From Parerythrobacter lacustris (lineage in GTDB: Bacteria; Pseudomonadota; Alphaproteobacteria; Sphingomonadales; Sphingomonadaceae): DNA of 64,000 nucleotides. Of this stretch, positions 8,675 to 17,342 are shown piece by piece. The stretch lies in the NCBI RefSeq assembly GCF_024626475.1, contig NZ_JANKHH010000007.1, positions 310,001 through 374,000 on the forward strand. The letters run 5' to 3'. How positions within the stretch are numbered: position 1 is the first letter of the stretch; each line of letters begins with the position of its first letter. Both the position numbers and the translations under genes were made by a program. The notes below the pieces were generated by a model, which saw nothing but the letters and a program-made list of their open reading frames with translations, did no database searches and was not told where the DNA came from.

Positions 8675-9133
8675 ATGAGCGACACACCCCAACCGCAATT
8701 CCTTGGCCAGCAGACCCCGCTGCCCGCATCGCCCAACGAGGCGGTACTCGACTATGTCCCCAATCCGCGGGAAGGCACACTCTATCTGGTCCGCTTCGCC
8801 GCGCCCGAGTTTACTTCGCTGTGCCCGGTGACCGGTCAGCCCGATTTCGCACACCTCGTGATCGACTATGCGCCCGGCGAAACGATCGTCGAATCCAAGA
8901 GCCTCAAGCTGTTCCTCGGCAGCTTCCGCAATCATGCCGGTTTCCACGAGGACGTGACGGTCGGCATCGGCCAGCGCCTGGCGCAGGAAATGCAGCCGCG
9001 CTGGCTGCGCATCGGCGGTTACTGGTACCCACGCGGCGGCATTCCGATCGACGTGTTCTGGCAAACCGGAGCGCCGCCTGAAGGCTTGTGGGTGCCGGAA
9101 CAGGGCGTAGCGCCCTATCGCGGACGCGGGTGA
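8675..9133 (+). CDS. queF: NADPH-dependent 7-cyano-7-deazaguanine reductase (preQ0 to preQ1)
   Basis: This 152-residue type I (unimodular) QueF reduces the nitrile of preQ0 to the preQ1 amine in queuosine biosynthesis. Visible motifs are [16 protein letters not shown], with the catalytic Cys that forms the thioimide and the Asp, and [15 protein letters not shown] followed by FHEDV. The start MSDTPQ is preferred because the 11 upstream residues are not part of the family. It stands alone and is divergent from the membrane protein gene at 7405. Confidence 0.95.
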   Translation: MSDTPQPQFLGQQTPLPASPNEAVLDYVPNPREGTLYLVRFAAPEFTSLCPVTGQPDFAHLVIDYAPGETIVESKSLKLFLGSFRNHAGFHEDVTVGIGQRLAQEMQPRWLRIGGYWYPRGGIPIDVFWQTGAPPEGLWVPEQGVAPYRGRG

Positions 9134-9211
9134 CGCGACGATCGGTCAGATTGACGGGCGGCCCGGGATATCGCATCGCTGCTCCACTGAGCCTTAGCAC
9201 GGGGGGTAAGG

Positions 9212-9550
9212 ATGGACGAAAATACACGCATGCCGATGATGTTCCAGGCGCAGAAGAAGTCCACGGGAGCGGCGTATCTGCTGTGGTTCTTCCTCGGCGG
9301 TTTCGGCGCCCACCGGTTCTATCTCGGCCAGACCGGAACTGGGATTGCGCAGTTGCTGCTACTGCTGCTCGGCTGGATCCCGCTGTTCCTAGGCTGGCTG
9401 GTGCTGTCGGTCTGGTGGCTGGTCGACGCCTTTCTGATTCCCGGCATCATCCAGCGCGAGGATATGGCGACGATTCAGCGGCTGGGCGGAAACCCGATGG
9501 GCCATCGCCCACTGGCCCCTGCGCAGCCCTACGAACGGCCGCGATACTGA
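9212..9550 (+). CDS. TM2 domain membrane protein
   Basis: This 112-residue protein has two hydrophobic helices joined by a tight turn: LLWFFLGGFGAHRFYLGQ, then a second segment ending WWLVDAFLIPG. Together these form a TM2 domain, a widespread module of unknown function. A GGGGGTAAGG sequence just before the ATG is a strong ribosome binding site. Termini are short and polar. No partner gene is evident; tRNA-Thr follows on the opposite strand. Confidence 0.85.
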   Translation: MDENTRMPMMFQAQKKSTGAAYLLWFFLGGFGAHRFYLGQTGTGIAQLLLLLLGWIPLFLGWLVLSVWWLVDAFLIPGIIQREDMATIQRLGGNPMGHRPLAPAQPYERPRY

Positions 9551-9584
9551 TCGGGATGGTCGGCTGCCCTCCCGTGGTCGAGAA

Positions 9585-9660
<76 letters not shown>

Positions 9661-9688
9661 TTCCCATGCTGGGACGCGGCCCTTTCGT

Positions 9689-10579
9689 TCAAAGCGCGCC
9701 GAAAGTCCAGCCCTCGGTGCGAGCGATTTCACTCGTCAAGCCTGCGGGTGTCCAGAGGTCCTCCCGGTGCGCGACCTTGCGCAGCCAGGCCGCTGCAAGC
9801 AGGGCATCGGACGAATGGTCATCGATCGGGCCTGCGCCGCCGCACGGCAGCGAACCCAATTCGCCCAAGGCAGCGTCGAGGCCTTCCCGCGACCTTATCT
9901 TGCTCAATCCCTTGCGCAACCCGGCATACTGCGCGGCGAAGGTCGTGTAGATTTCGACTATGACGGAGCCGGCATCGGGCAGCGGGTCGATCGGCCATAC
10001 GGGGATGCGCCCGTCGAGCCGGTGGAGCATCCGCATACCGGTAAGGCTCGACTTGCCGACCTGCGCCGCGCCGACGAGGTTGAAATTGGAAACCGGGCGC
10101 ACGCCCTGACTGCGCTGTGCGAGTTCGGCGATGCGGAAACGGCCTTCGCGGGTAGGCTCGCCGGGCAGGAGGAACCGGTCCCCGACATGATCGCGCGAAT
10201 GGCGGAAATAGCGCGACGCTTCGGGGTGGGTCACGAAGCGGTTGGCTTCGAGATGCGGATCAGGCGCGCAGATATCGTCGACCAGCGCCCAAAGCTCTCT
10301 CGCGCTTGCCGGGCTGTCGGACCATGAGGGAAAGTAGGCTCCCGCGTCGGCGAAGGGGAGCGCGATCCCCAAGTCCATCCCGACCAGCGTGTCGTCCGGC
10401 AGGTCTTCGCGCAGCAACACCAGCACGTCTTCACGCGACCATCCGTGCGCGGGCGGTTCGACCAGGACCGGTGGACCGCCCCGGGCGTCGGCTAGCGCTA
10501 TTGCAATGCCCTTGTGTCGCTCGCCCTTCGCACCCGACCAGTCGATGGCGAGGAAATGCCGGAAGTGGTTAGGGCGCAT
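9689..10579 (-). CDS. DUF429-like, predicted RNase H-fold protein
   Basis: This 296-residue cytosolic protein opens with HFLAIDWSGAKGERHKGIAIA and later shows GMDLGIALPF, VEIYTTFAAQYAGL and DDHSSDALLAAAWLRK. The spaced acidic residues match the ribonuclease H-like arrangement of DUF429 proteins, whose substrate is unknown. The start MRPNHF at 10579 is chosen because it overlaps the upstream gene by only 11 bases and begins just before the first conserved strand; a frame extending to 10639 exists. Confidence 0.7.
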   Translation of the reverse strand: MRPNHFRHFLAIDWSGAKGERHKGIAIALADARGGPPVLVEPPAHGWSREDVLVLLREDLPDDTLVGMDLGIALPFADAGAYFPSWSDSPASARELWALVDDICAPDPHLEANRFVTHPEASRYFRHSRDHVGDRFLLPGEPTREGRFRIAELAQRSQGVRPVSNFNLVGAAQVGKSSLTGMRMLHRLDGRIPVWPIDPLPDAGSVIVEIYTTFAAQYAGLRKGLSKIRSREGLDAALGELGSLPCGGAGPIDDHSSDALLAAAWLRKVAHREDLWTPAGLTSEIARTEGWTFGAL

Positions 10580-11294
10580 CGAGTGCCGGGCAAGTATCTC
10601 CGCGCGTGATCTTCCAGCCATCGATGCCACTGGCGACATAGTGGTCCCGTCGCGCGCCCTTCAATTGTTCGTAGTCGTATCCAATTCTTTCGAAGGGAAC
10701 TGCAGAGAGATGCAGGCAGTCCTCGTCATCCCACCGATCAATCCGCCAATCGGCCAGGGAAGGCAGGGCCGTGTCGATATGAACCGGCGCAACGCTGTGC
10801 GGGTAAATGTCATAGACCGCGAATCCCTCGAACCCGCCCCATCCGGCCTCTGACCATTGGATCGTGGAAAAACGCCGACCGCCAGGTGAGAAGACTGGTC
10901 TCGCGCCGGTGTCGATCTCGGTCCCGGTACCTGCAGGGTCGATCAGGACATAGCCCCAAGCTTCGTATCCCGACCAGTCGAAGCCAAAAAACCGGTCACT
11001 GATCCGCTCGAAATTCTCGCCACTGTAATACCAGCCAAGATCGACGCAGAGGGTCGTACCCGATTGCGTGGCGATGGCGAGCCAGTTTTGCGAGTTTGCC
11101 GCCTTGTCGGCCCAATCCGGAGGAATGGCAAAAGCTTCGGCGCGCTGAACCTCGACATCAGGTTCGTTCAGAAGCGCATCGCAATAGGCGATCGAAGGTG
11201 CATTGTCCGGGTGCGCACTCGCAGGTATTGCCGCTGCACCGGCGATCGCAATTGTCAGTCCGCCAGCAATTCGGCGCGTTTTCGCTCCCACCAT
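10569..11294 (-). CDS. secreted protein of unknown function
   Basis: This 241-residue protein has a clear signal peptide (TRRIAGGLTIAIAGAAAIPASA) and a mature domain rich in Trp, Asp and Gly (SGYEAWGYVLIDPAG, IQWSEAGWGGFEGFAVYDIYP). Three cysteines could form disulfides. I do not recognise a family. It overlaps the end of rarA by 40 bases and its own end overlaps the next gene by 11, so it may be co-transcribed from the rarA promoter. No shorter start retains the signal peptide. Confidence 0.7.
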   Translation of the reverse strand: MVGAKTRRIAGGLTIAIAGAAAIPASAHPDNAPSIAYCDALLNEPDVEVQRAEAFAIPPDWADKAANSQNWLAIATQSGTTLCVDLGWYYSGENFERISDRFFGFDWSGYEAWGYVLIDPAGTGTEIDTGARPVFSPGGRRFSTIQWSEAGWGGFEGFAVYDIYPHSVAPVHIDTALPSLADWRIDRWDDEDCLHLSAVPFERIGYDYEQLKGARRDHYVASGIDGWKITRGDTCPALDAP

Positions 11295-12577
11295 TCCATT
11301 CGCTCCTTCACCTGGCGTTCAAACCCCCGCTCGACCGGTTCATAGTAGCTCTGCGGCGTCATCCCTTCGGGCCAAAAGTTCGCGCCCGAGAAACCGCCGT
11401 CCGCGTCGTGATCGTAGGCATAGCCCTTGCCGTAGCCGATGTCCTTCATCAGCTTGGTCGGCGCGTTGAGGATGTTCTGCGGCGGCATCAGGCTGCCGGT
11501 TTCCTTGGCGCTTTTCCACGCCGTCTTTTGCGCCTTGTAAGCGGCATTCGACTTGGGTGCGGTCGCGCAATAGAGGCAGGCCTGCACTATGGCGAGTTCG
11601 CCTTCCGGGCTGCCGAGGAATTCGTAAGCGTCCTTCGCGGCAAGGCACTGGACCAGCGCCTGCGGATCGGCCAGGCCGATGTCTTCGCTCGCGAAGCGGA
11701 CAAGGCGGCGAAGGACGTAGAGCGGCTCCTCGCCTGCGGTCAGCATGCGCGCGAGATAATATAGCGCGGCTTGCGGATCGCTCCCGCGCAGGGATTTGTG
11801 CAGCGCGCTGATCAGATTGTAATGTCCCTCGCGGTCCTTGTCGTAGACCGCCACGCGGCGCTGGAGGAACTGGCCGAGGGCTGCGGAGTCGAGCGGCTCC
11901 GCAATCTTCGCGTTGTACAGCGTTTCGGCCTGATTGAGCAGGAATCGCCCGTCGCCGTCAGCACTGGCGACCAGCGCCGCGCGCGCTTCTGGCGTGAGTG
12001 GCAGCGGGCCTTCCAATTCCTCCGCCCGGTCCAGCAGCTTGCCCAGCGCCTCGGCGTCGAGCCGGTGCAGGATCAGCACCTGCGCGCGGCTGAGCAAAGC
12101 GGCGTTTAGTTCGAAGCTGGGGTTCTCGGTCGTTGCGCCGACCAGCGTCACTGTGCCGCGTTCGACAAAAGGCAGGAAGCCGTCCTGCTGCGCGCGGTTG
12201 AAACGGTGGATTTCGTCCACGAACAGAAGCGTCTTGCGCCCGGCCTGCGCCGCCACATCGGCGGCGGCGAAGGCTTTCTTGAGGTCGGCCACGCCGCTGA
12301 ACACCGCGCTGACGCTCTCGAACCGCATCCCCACCGCATCGGCCAGCAGGCGCGCGATGCTGGTCTTGCCGGTACCTGGCGGCCCCCACAGGATCATGCT
12401 GGAAAGCCGGCCCGCCGCGACCATCCGCCCGATCGCGCCCTCGGGGCCGGTCAGGTGGTCCTGCCCGATAACCTCGGCGAGTGCGCGCGGTCGCAACCGG
12501 TCGGCGAGCGGCGCATCGGTGCGCGGATCGTCGCGAGGTTCGCCTTGCGGCGTGGTCTGGGCGAAGAGGTCGGCCAT
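11255..12577 (-). CDS. rarA: replication-associated recombination protein A (AAA+ ATPase)
   Basis: This 440-residue RarA/MgsA ATPase acts at stalled replication forks. Walker A is GPPGTGKTS, Walker B is LLFVDEIHRF and sensor 1 lies in GATTENPSFELN. The C-terminal tetramerisation region contains the conserved YGKGYAYDHD and FWPEGM segments. Length matches the family. It is the first gene of a minus-strand group with two uncharacterised proteins. Confidence 0.95.
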   Translation of the reverse strand: MADLFAQTTPQGEPRDDPRTDAPLADRLRPRALAEVIGQDHLTGPEGAIGRMVAAGRLSSMILWGPPGTGKTSIARLLADAVGMRFESVSAVFSGVADLKKAFAAADVAAQAGRKTLLFVDEIHRFNRAQQDGFLPFVERGTVTLVGATTENPSFELNAALLSRAQVLILHRLDAEALGKLLDRAEELEGPLPLTPEARAALVASADGDGRFLLNQAETLYNAKIAEPLDSAALGQFLQRRVAVYDKDREGHYNLISALHKSLRGSDPQAALYYLARMLTAGEEPLYVLRRLVRFASEDIGLADPQALVQCLAAKDAYEFLGSPEGELAIVQACLYCATAPKSNAAYKAQKTAWKSAKETGSLMPPQNILNAPTKLMKDIGYGKGYAYDHDADGGFSGANFWPEGMTPQSYYEPVERGFERQVKERMEWWERKRAELLAD

Positions 12578-12676
12578 GGACCCTATCTAGTCGGCGCGCG
12601 CCGGGATTGCCAATTTGCATCCGCAAGCGCAGAATCGGCGGCTCCAAGGGTCGCACCTGAAACGTGGGAGGGGAAT

Positions 12677-13102
12677 ATGAACGCTTCAGCCGGAAAGACG
12701 CCGTGGCACCTTTGGGCGGTCGGTATCGTGACGCTGCTGTGGAACTCGGTCGGGATCATGAGCTATATGATGACCGAGCTCGGTCAGCTGAAGTCGCTCG
12801 GAATGACCGACAGCCAGATAGCGTATTTCGAGACGTTTCCCGCCTGGGCGACGGCGGTCTGGGCGCTGGGCGTGTGGGGCGCGTTCTTCGGCTCGCTGCT
12901 GCTGCTGTTCCGCTCGCGCCTCGCGGTGGTCTCCTTCGCCGTATCGGTCGTGGGATTGATCGGCACGACCTATTTCCAAAATTTCGCGACCGAACTGCCG
13001 GAAGGTATGGCCAATCCGGCCCTCGATGCGGTGATCTGGATCACCACGCTGTTCAGCCTGTGGTATGCGCTAAAGATGCGCCGCGACGGCGTGCTCCGCT
13101 AG
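12677..13102 (+). CDS. four-helix integral membrane protein, function unknown
   Basis: This 141-residue protein has four hydrophobic helices: WAVGIVTLLWNSVGIMSYMM, an ATAVWALGVWGAFFGSLLLLF helix, a VVSFAVSVVGLIGTTYF helix and a C-terminal one ending WYALKMRR. The start follows a GGGAGGGGAAT ribosome binding site. Similar short proteins are common in Sphingomonadales but no activity is known to me. Its TAG stop shares the bases CTAG with the convergent glycosyltransferase. Confidence 0.75.
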   Translation: MNASAGKTPWHLWAVGIVTLLWNSVGIMSYMMTELGQLKSLGMTDSQIAYFETFPAWATAVWALGVWGAFFGSLLLLFRSRLAVVSFAVSVVGLIGTTYFQNFATELPEGMANPALDAVIWITTLFSLWYALKMRRDGVLR

Positions 13103-14247
13103 GCTTTTCGCGCATCCACCAGGCGGAGGTAGGTATCCGCCACCGCCTGGTTGATTGCGTCCCAGTCGTAGTCCTTGCTCCTTGCTTCGCCCGCCGCGCC
13201 ATGTGCGTGGCGCAAGGCGTGATCGGTGCAATAGGGCGCAATCGCCTCGGCGAAGGCAGATGCCGAGCCGGGCGGTACGAGCCGGCCGGTCACCCCGTCC
13301 TGCACCAGGCTCGATGCGCCGGTCGCCCCGGCGGCAACCACCGGCAGGCCGCAGGCCATCGCCTCGAGCGTGACATTGCCGAAAGTCTCGGTGATCGAAG
13401 GATTAAAGAAAATGTCCCCGCTTGCCAGCGCACGGCCGAGGTCGGCGCCGGTCTGGAAGCCGACGAAGGTCCCGCCGGGCAGCGCCTTTTCGAACCAACC
13501 GCGCGCCGGGCCCTCGCCGATCACCAGCACCTTGTGCGGCACCTGCATCTTGCGCAGCTCGATGATCGTATCGGCGAAGACGTCGAGCCCCTTTTCCATG
13601 ACGAGCCGGCCGAGGAACACGATTGCGACATCGTCATCCGCCAGCCCGTTCGCCCGCCGCCATGCGAGATCGCGCTTGTCCGCGGCGAAGACGCTGCGGT
13701 CAACCCCGCGCGACCAGATCGAGATATCGTGGTGCATCTCCTGCTCGCGCAACGTGTCAATCATGCTCTGCGACGGGGCGACCAGCGCATCGCAGCGGCG
13801 GTAATAGCGCCGCATGATCGATTCGAGCAGTGGTTCGGTAAAGCCGAGCCCGTAGTAGCGCGGATAGGTCTCGAACCGCGTGTGCACCGAGGCGAGGATA
13901 GGCATATGCCGCTCCCGCCCCCAGGTGACGAGGGCATGGCCGGTCATGTCGGGCGAGGAGGTGTGGATCATGTTGGGCGCGAATTGCGCCAGATCCTCGC
14001 GGTTGGTTTTGGAGAGGCCGAGCGGGAACTGGTATTCGCTACGCCCCGGGATCGGCATGCTGGGCACCTTAACCAGATCGCCGGTCGGTTCGAAGGCGGG
14101 GGTGTTGGTCGTCGGCGCATAGACCCGCACCGCCGCGCCCTTGCGCAACAGGTAACCCACCAGTCGGTTGAGCGCCTGGTTGGCCCCGTCGCGGACATAG
14201 TTGTAGTTGCCGCTGTTCAGCGCAATGCGAAGGTCGGAAATCTCCAT
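13099..14247 (-). CDS. glycosyltransferase, GT4 family (GT-B fold)
   Basis: This 382-residue retaining glycosyltransferase has an N-terminal acceptor domain (NYNYVRDGANQALNRLVGYL) and a C-terminal nucleotide-sugar domain. The latter carries FLGRLVMEKGLD, VIGEGPARGWFE and the E-x7-E motif within ITETFGNVTLEAMACGLPVV. The overall pattern resembles GDP-mannose-dependent mannosyltransferases and SqdX-type lipid glycosyltransferases; the true substrate is not determinable. The start MEISDL is used because upstream residues are repeat-like and lie outside the domain. It is convergent with the four-helix protein through a shared CTAG. Confidence 0.88.
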   Translation of the reverse strand: MEISDLRIALNSGNYNYVRDGANQALNRLVGYLLRKGAAVRVYAPTTNTPAFEPTGDLVKVPSMPIPGRSEYQFPLGLSKTNREDLAQFAPNMIHTSSPDMTGHALVTWGRERHMPILASVHTRFETYPRYYGLGFTEPLLESIMRRYYRRCDALVAPSQSMIDTLREQEMHHDISIWSRGVDRSVFAADKRDLAWRRANGLADDDVAIVFLGRLVMEKGLDVFADTIIELRKMQVPHKVLVIGEGPARGWFEKALPGGTFVGFQTGADLGRALASGDIFFNPSITETFGNVTLEAMACGLPVVAAGATGASSLVQDGVTGRLVPPGSASAFAEAIAPYCTDHALRHAHGAAGEARSKDYDWDAINQAVADTYLRLVDARKA

Positions 14248-14344
14248 CGCCTGCGCCCATAGTGCGCGAATCCGGGCTTGGCGAGTGCGGCATTGATCTT
14301 GCGGCACGGGCTTTTCACCTACGGGAACGATTGCGCGCTTGACT

Positions 14345-14422
14345 CGCTGCATTGCAACATTATTGCCGCCAGCGGGCCACGCGGTCCCAACGCCGCGCGT
14401 GCTCTCTGCAAGGAGAGAATAC
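14345..14422 (+). promoter_or_regulatory. candidate serC leader RNA motif
   Basis: The 5' region holds two hairpins: GGGCC-ACGC-GGTCC at 14374-14387 and CTCTCT-GCAA-GGAGAG at 14402-14417. The second has a GNRA loop and buries the serC Shine-Dalgarno sequence. A conserved structured element upstream of serC-serA is known in Alphaproteobacteria (the serC motif). The location, two-hairpin layout and occluded ribosome binding site fit it, but I could not align to the consensus. Confidence 0.6.
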
Positions 14423-15544
14423 ATGACTGATATGCCGGCGCTCAAGCCAGAGCGCCCCTTCTTTTCGTCCGGTCCCTGCGCGAAACCGCCGGGCTGGTCT
14501 GCCGACAAACTGGCCACCGAAGTGCTCGGGCGCTCGCACCGCTCGAAGCTGGGCAAGGCGCGGCTGCAATACTGCATCGACCTGATCCGTGACGTGCTCG
14601 AGGTGCCGGAGACGCACCGCATCGGCATCGTCCCGGCATCGGATACCGGCGCGGTCGAGATGGCGATGTGGTCGATGCTTGGCGCGAGGCCGGTCACCAC
14701 GCTGGCGTGGGAAAGCTTCGGCGAGGGCTGGGTGACCGATGCGGTCAAGCAGCTCAAGATCGACCCGACCGTGCTGCGCGCCGATTACGGCCAGTTACCC
14801 GATCTGGGCCAAGTCGACTGGTCTAACGATGTGATCTTCACCTGGAACGGCACGACCTCGGGCGTGCGCGTGCCCGATGCCGACTGGATCGCGGCCGACC
14901 GCGAAGGCCTGTGCATCGCCGATGCGACGAGCGCGGTGTTCGCGCAGGATATCGACTGGGCGAAGGTCGATGTGCTGACCTTTAGCTGGCAGAAAGTGCT
15001 CGGCGGGGAGGGCGCGCACGGCGTGCTGATCCTCGGGCCGCGCGCGGTCGAGCGGCTGGAAAGCTACACCCCCGCATGGCCGCTGCCCAAGATCTTCCGC
15101 ATGACCAAAGGCGGCAAGCTGATCGAAGGCATTTTCACCGGCGAGACGATCAACACCCCCTCGATGCTCGCGGTGGAGGATGCGATCTTCGCGCTCGAAT
15201 GGGGCAAGTCGCTCGGCGGTCTGGCCGCGATGAAGGCGCGGGCCGATGCCAATGCGGCGGCGCTCGATGCCATCGTGCAGGCGCGCGACTGGCTGGGCCA
15301 CCTCGCTGCTGACCCGGCGATCCGTTCCAACACCAGCGTGTGCCTCACGGTCGAGGGTGCCGATACGGACTTCATCAAGAAGTTCGCCGGCCTGCTCGAA
15401 GCCGAGGACGCGGCCTACGACATCGCGGGCTATCGCGATGCCCCGGCGGGCCTGCGCATCTGGTGCGGCGCGACAGTCGACACCGCCGATATCGAAGCGC
15501 TGGGTCCGTGGCTCGACTGGGCTTACGCGACCCTCAAATCCTAG
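14423..15544 (+). CDS. serC: phosphoserine aminotransferase
   Basis: This 373-residue PLP aminotransferase converts 3-phosphohydroxypyruvate and glutamate to phosphoserine and 2-oxoglutarate; the same fold also serves pyridoxine synthesis. The alphaproteobacterial subgroup is recognisable from [13 protein letters not shown] at the N-terminus and the Schiff-base lysine in [14 protein letters not shown]. The ATG sits 5 bases after an AAGGAGAG ribosome binding site that is part of a hairpin. serA follows after a palindromic repeat, so the two form a serine synthesis operon. Confidence 0.95.
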   Translation: MTDMPALKPERPFFSSGPCAKPPGWSADKLATEVLGRSHRSKLGKARLQYCIDLIRDVLEVPETHRIGIVPASDTGAVEMAMWSMLGARPVTTLAWESFGEGWVTDAVKQLKIDPTVLRADYGQLPDLGQVDWSNDVIFTWNGTTSGVRVPDADWIAADREGLCIADATSAVFAQDIDWAKVDVLTFSWQKVLGGEGAHGVLILGPRAVERLESYTPAWPLPKIFRMTKGGKLIEGIFTGETINTPSMLAVEDAIFALEWGKSLGGLAAMKARADANAAALDAIVQARDWLGHLAADPAIRSNTSVCLTVEGADTDFIKKFAGLLEAEDAAYDIAGYRDAPAGLRIWCGATVDTADIEALGPWLDWAYATLKS

Positions 15545-15546
15545 AT

Positions 15547-15628
15547 CGTTGTCCCAGCGAAAGCTGGGACCGCGTGCCACAAGGCGCGACCTACCCGACA
15601 GCGATCCCAGCTTTCGCTGGGATGACGG
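15547..15628. repeat. palindromic intergenic repeat, family B, between serC and serA
   Basis: The modules GTCCCAGCGAAAGCTGGGAC and ATCCCAGCTTTCGCTGGGAT are inverted around a short spacer. It fills almost the whole serC-serA gap and would form a stable hairpin in the shared mRNA, which could differentially stabilise the serC part. Confidence 0.88.
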
Positions 15629-15637
15629 AGAATTCAA

Positions 15638-17221
15638 ATGACCAGACCCAAAGTCCTTATCAGCGACAAGATGGACCCCAATGCCGCGAAGATATTCGAA
15701 GAGCGCGGCTGCGAGGTCGACGTGAAGCCGGGCATGACGCCCGAGGAACTCGCGGCGGTGATCGGCGAATACGACGGTCTCGCAATTCGCAGCGCAACCA
15801 AGGTTACCCCTGCGATCCTGGATGCGGCAACCAGGCTCAAGGTCGTCGGCCGTGCGGGCATCGGGGTGGACAATGTCGACATCCCCTACGCCAGCGGCAA
15901 GGGCGTGGTGGTGATGAACACGCCGTTCGGCAACTCGATCACCACTGCCGAACACGCCATCGCGCTGATCTTCGCCGTCGCGCGCCAGATCCCGGAGGCC
16001 GACCGCCGCACGCAGGCGGGCGAGTGGCCGAAGAACGACTTCATGGGGGTCGAGCTGACCGGCAAGACGCTGGGCCTGATCGGCGCGGGCAATATCGGAT
16101 CGATCGTCGCCAGCCGCGCGCTGGGCCTCAAGATGAAGGTCGTCGCCTACGATCCCTTCCTGACCGAGGAACGCGCGGTCGAAATGGGGGTCGAGAAGGC
16201 CGATCTCGACACGCTACTCGCCAAGGCGGATTTCATCACGCTGCACACCCCGCTGACCGATCAGACGCGCAATATCCTCAGCCGTGAAAATCTTGCCAAG
16301 ACCAGGAAGGGCGTGCGGATAGTCAATTGCGCCCGCGGCGGCCTGATCGACGAGGCGGCATTGAAGGACGCGCTCGACAGCGGCCATGTCGCGGGCGCGG
16401 CGCTCGACGTGTTCGAGACCGAACCGGCGAAGGACAGCCCGCTGTTCGGCACGCCGGGCTTCGTCTCGACCCCGCATCTCGGCGCTAGCACCACCGAAGC
16501 GCAGGTCAACGTCGCCTTGCAGGTGGCCGAGCAGATGGCGGATTATCTCGTCAACGGCGGCGTCACCAACGCGCTCAATATGCCGAGCCTCAGCGCCGAG
16601 GAAGCGCCCAAGCTCAAGCCGTATATGGGGCTCGCCGAGAAGCTCGGCTCGCTGGTCGGGCAACTGGCGCACGGCAATCTGACCAAGATCAGCATCGAGC
16701 GCGAAGGCGCGGCGGCTGAACTTTCGGGCAAGCCGATCGAAGGCGCGGTGCTCGCCGGGCTTATGAAGCAGTATTCGGACACGGTGAACATGGTCAACGC
16801 GCCCTATCTTGCCAAGGAACGCGGGCTCGACATCCGTTCGGTCCGCCACGAGAAGGAAGGCGCCTACAACACGCTGGTCCGCGTGACCGTGGCGACCGAT
16901 GCGGGCGACCGCTCGGTGGCCGGCACGCTGTTCGGCAACGAGAACCCGCGGCTGGTCGAGATATTCGGCATCGGGATCGAGGCCGAACTGGCCGGGCACA
17001 TGCTCTACATCGTCAATGAAGACGCGCCGGGCTTCATCGGCCGGATCGGAACCTTGCTCGGCGAGCACGGCATCAACATCGGCACCTTCAACCTGGGCCG
17101 CCGCGACGCGGGTGGGGAAGCGATCCTGCTGCTCAGCGTCGACCAGCCGATCCCCGATACGGTGATCAAGGCTGCCTGTGCGCTGCAGGGGGTCAAGCTG
17201 GTCAAGGCGCTGGCGTTTTGA
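15638..17221 (+). CDS. serA: D-3-phosphoglycerate dehydrogenase
   Basis: This 527-residue enzyme makes the first oxidation of serine synthesis (3-phosphoglycerate to phosphohydroxypyruvate). The Rossmann motif appears as GLIGAGNIGSIVASRA, with catalytic Arg in VNCARGGLIDE and the His region in STPHLGAST. It is the long form: the catalytic core is followed by an intervening domain and a C-terminal ACT domain (YIVNEDAPGFIGRIGTLLGEHGIN is its start), so serine feedback is possible. It is preceded by a family B repeat and serC. Confidence 0.96.
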   Translation: MTRPKVLISDKMDPNAAKIFEERGCEVDVKPGMTPEELAAVIGEYDGLAIRSATKVTPAILDAATRLKVVGRAGIGVDNVDIPYASGKGVVVMNTPFGNSITTAEHAIALIFAVARQIPEADRRTQAGEWPKNDFMGVELTGKTLGLIGAGNIGSIVASRALGLKMKVVAYDPFLTEERAVEMGVEKADLDTLLAKADFITLHTPLTDQTRNILSRENLAKTRKGVRIVNCARGGLIDEAALKDALDSGHVAGAALDVFETEPAKDSPLFGTPGFVSTPHLGASTTEAQVNVALQVAEQMADYLVNGGVTNALNMPSLSAEEAPKLKPYMGLAEKLGSLVGQLAHGNLTKISIEREGAAAELSGKPIEGAVLAGLMKQYSDTVNMVNAPYLAKERGLDIRSVRHEKEGAYNTLVRVTVATDAGDRSVAGTLFGNENPRLVEIFGIGIEAELAGHMLYIVNEDAPGFIGRIGTLLGEHGINIGTFNLGRRDAGGEAILLLSVDQPIPDTVIKAACALQGVKLVKALAF

Positions 17222-17240
17222 GCTAGCGCCCCACCCACCC

Positions 17241-17330
17241 CGTTCGTCCTGAGCCTGTCGAAGGACCGGATTTCCTCTGGAACTGCGCTTGAAAAGCACT
17301 ACGGCCCTTCGACAGGCTCAGGGCGAACGG
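17241..17330. repeat. palindromic intergenic repeat, family C
   Basis: An inverted pair built on CTGAGCCTGTCGAAGG and CCTTCGACAGGCTCAG with outer GTTCGTCC/GGGCGAAC arms. It ends 13 bases before the hisZ ATG. A second copy straddles the 5' end of the L,D-transpeptidase gene at 21018-21099. Confidence 0.88.
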
Positions 17331-17342
17331 ATCGATTGCAAA

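Noticed and set aside
12664-14262. 532-codon plus-strand frame over the membrane protein and glycosyltransferase
   Set aside because: It crosses two well-supported genes and its translation is Arg/Gly/Ala-rich without domains.
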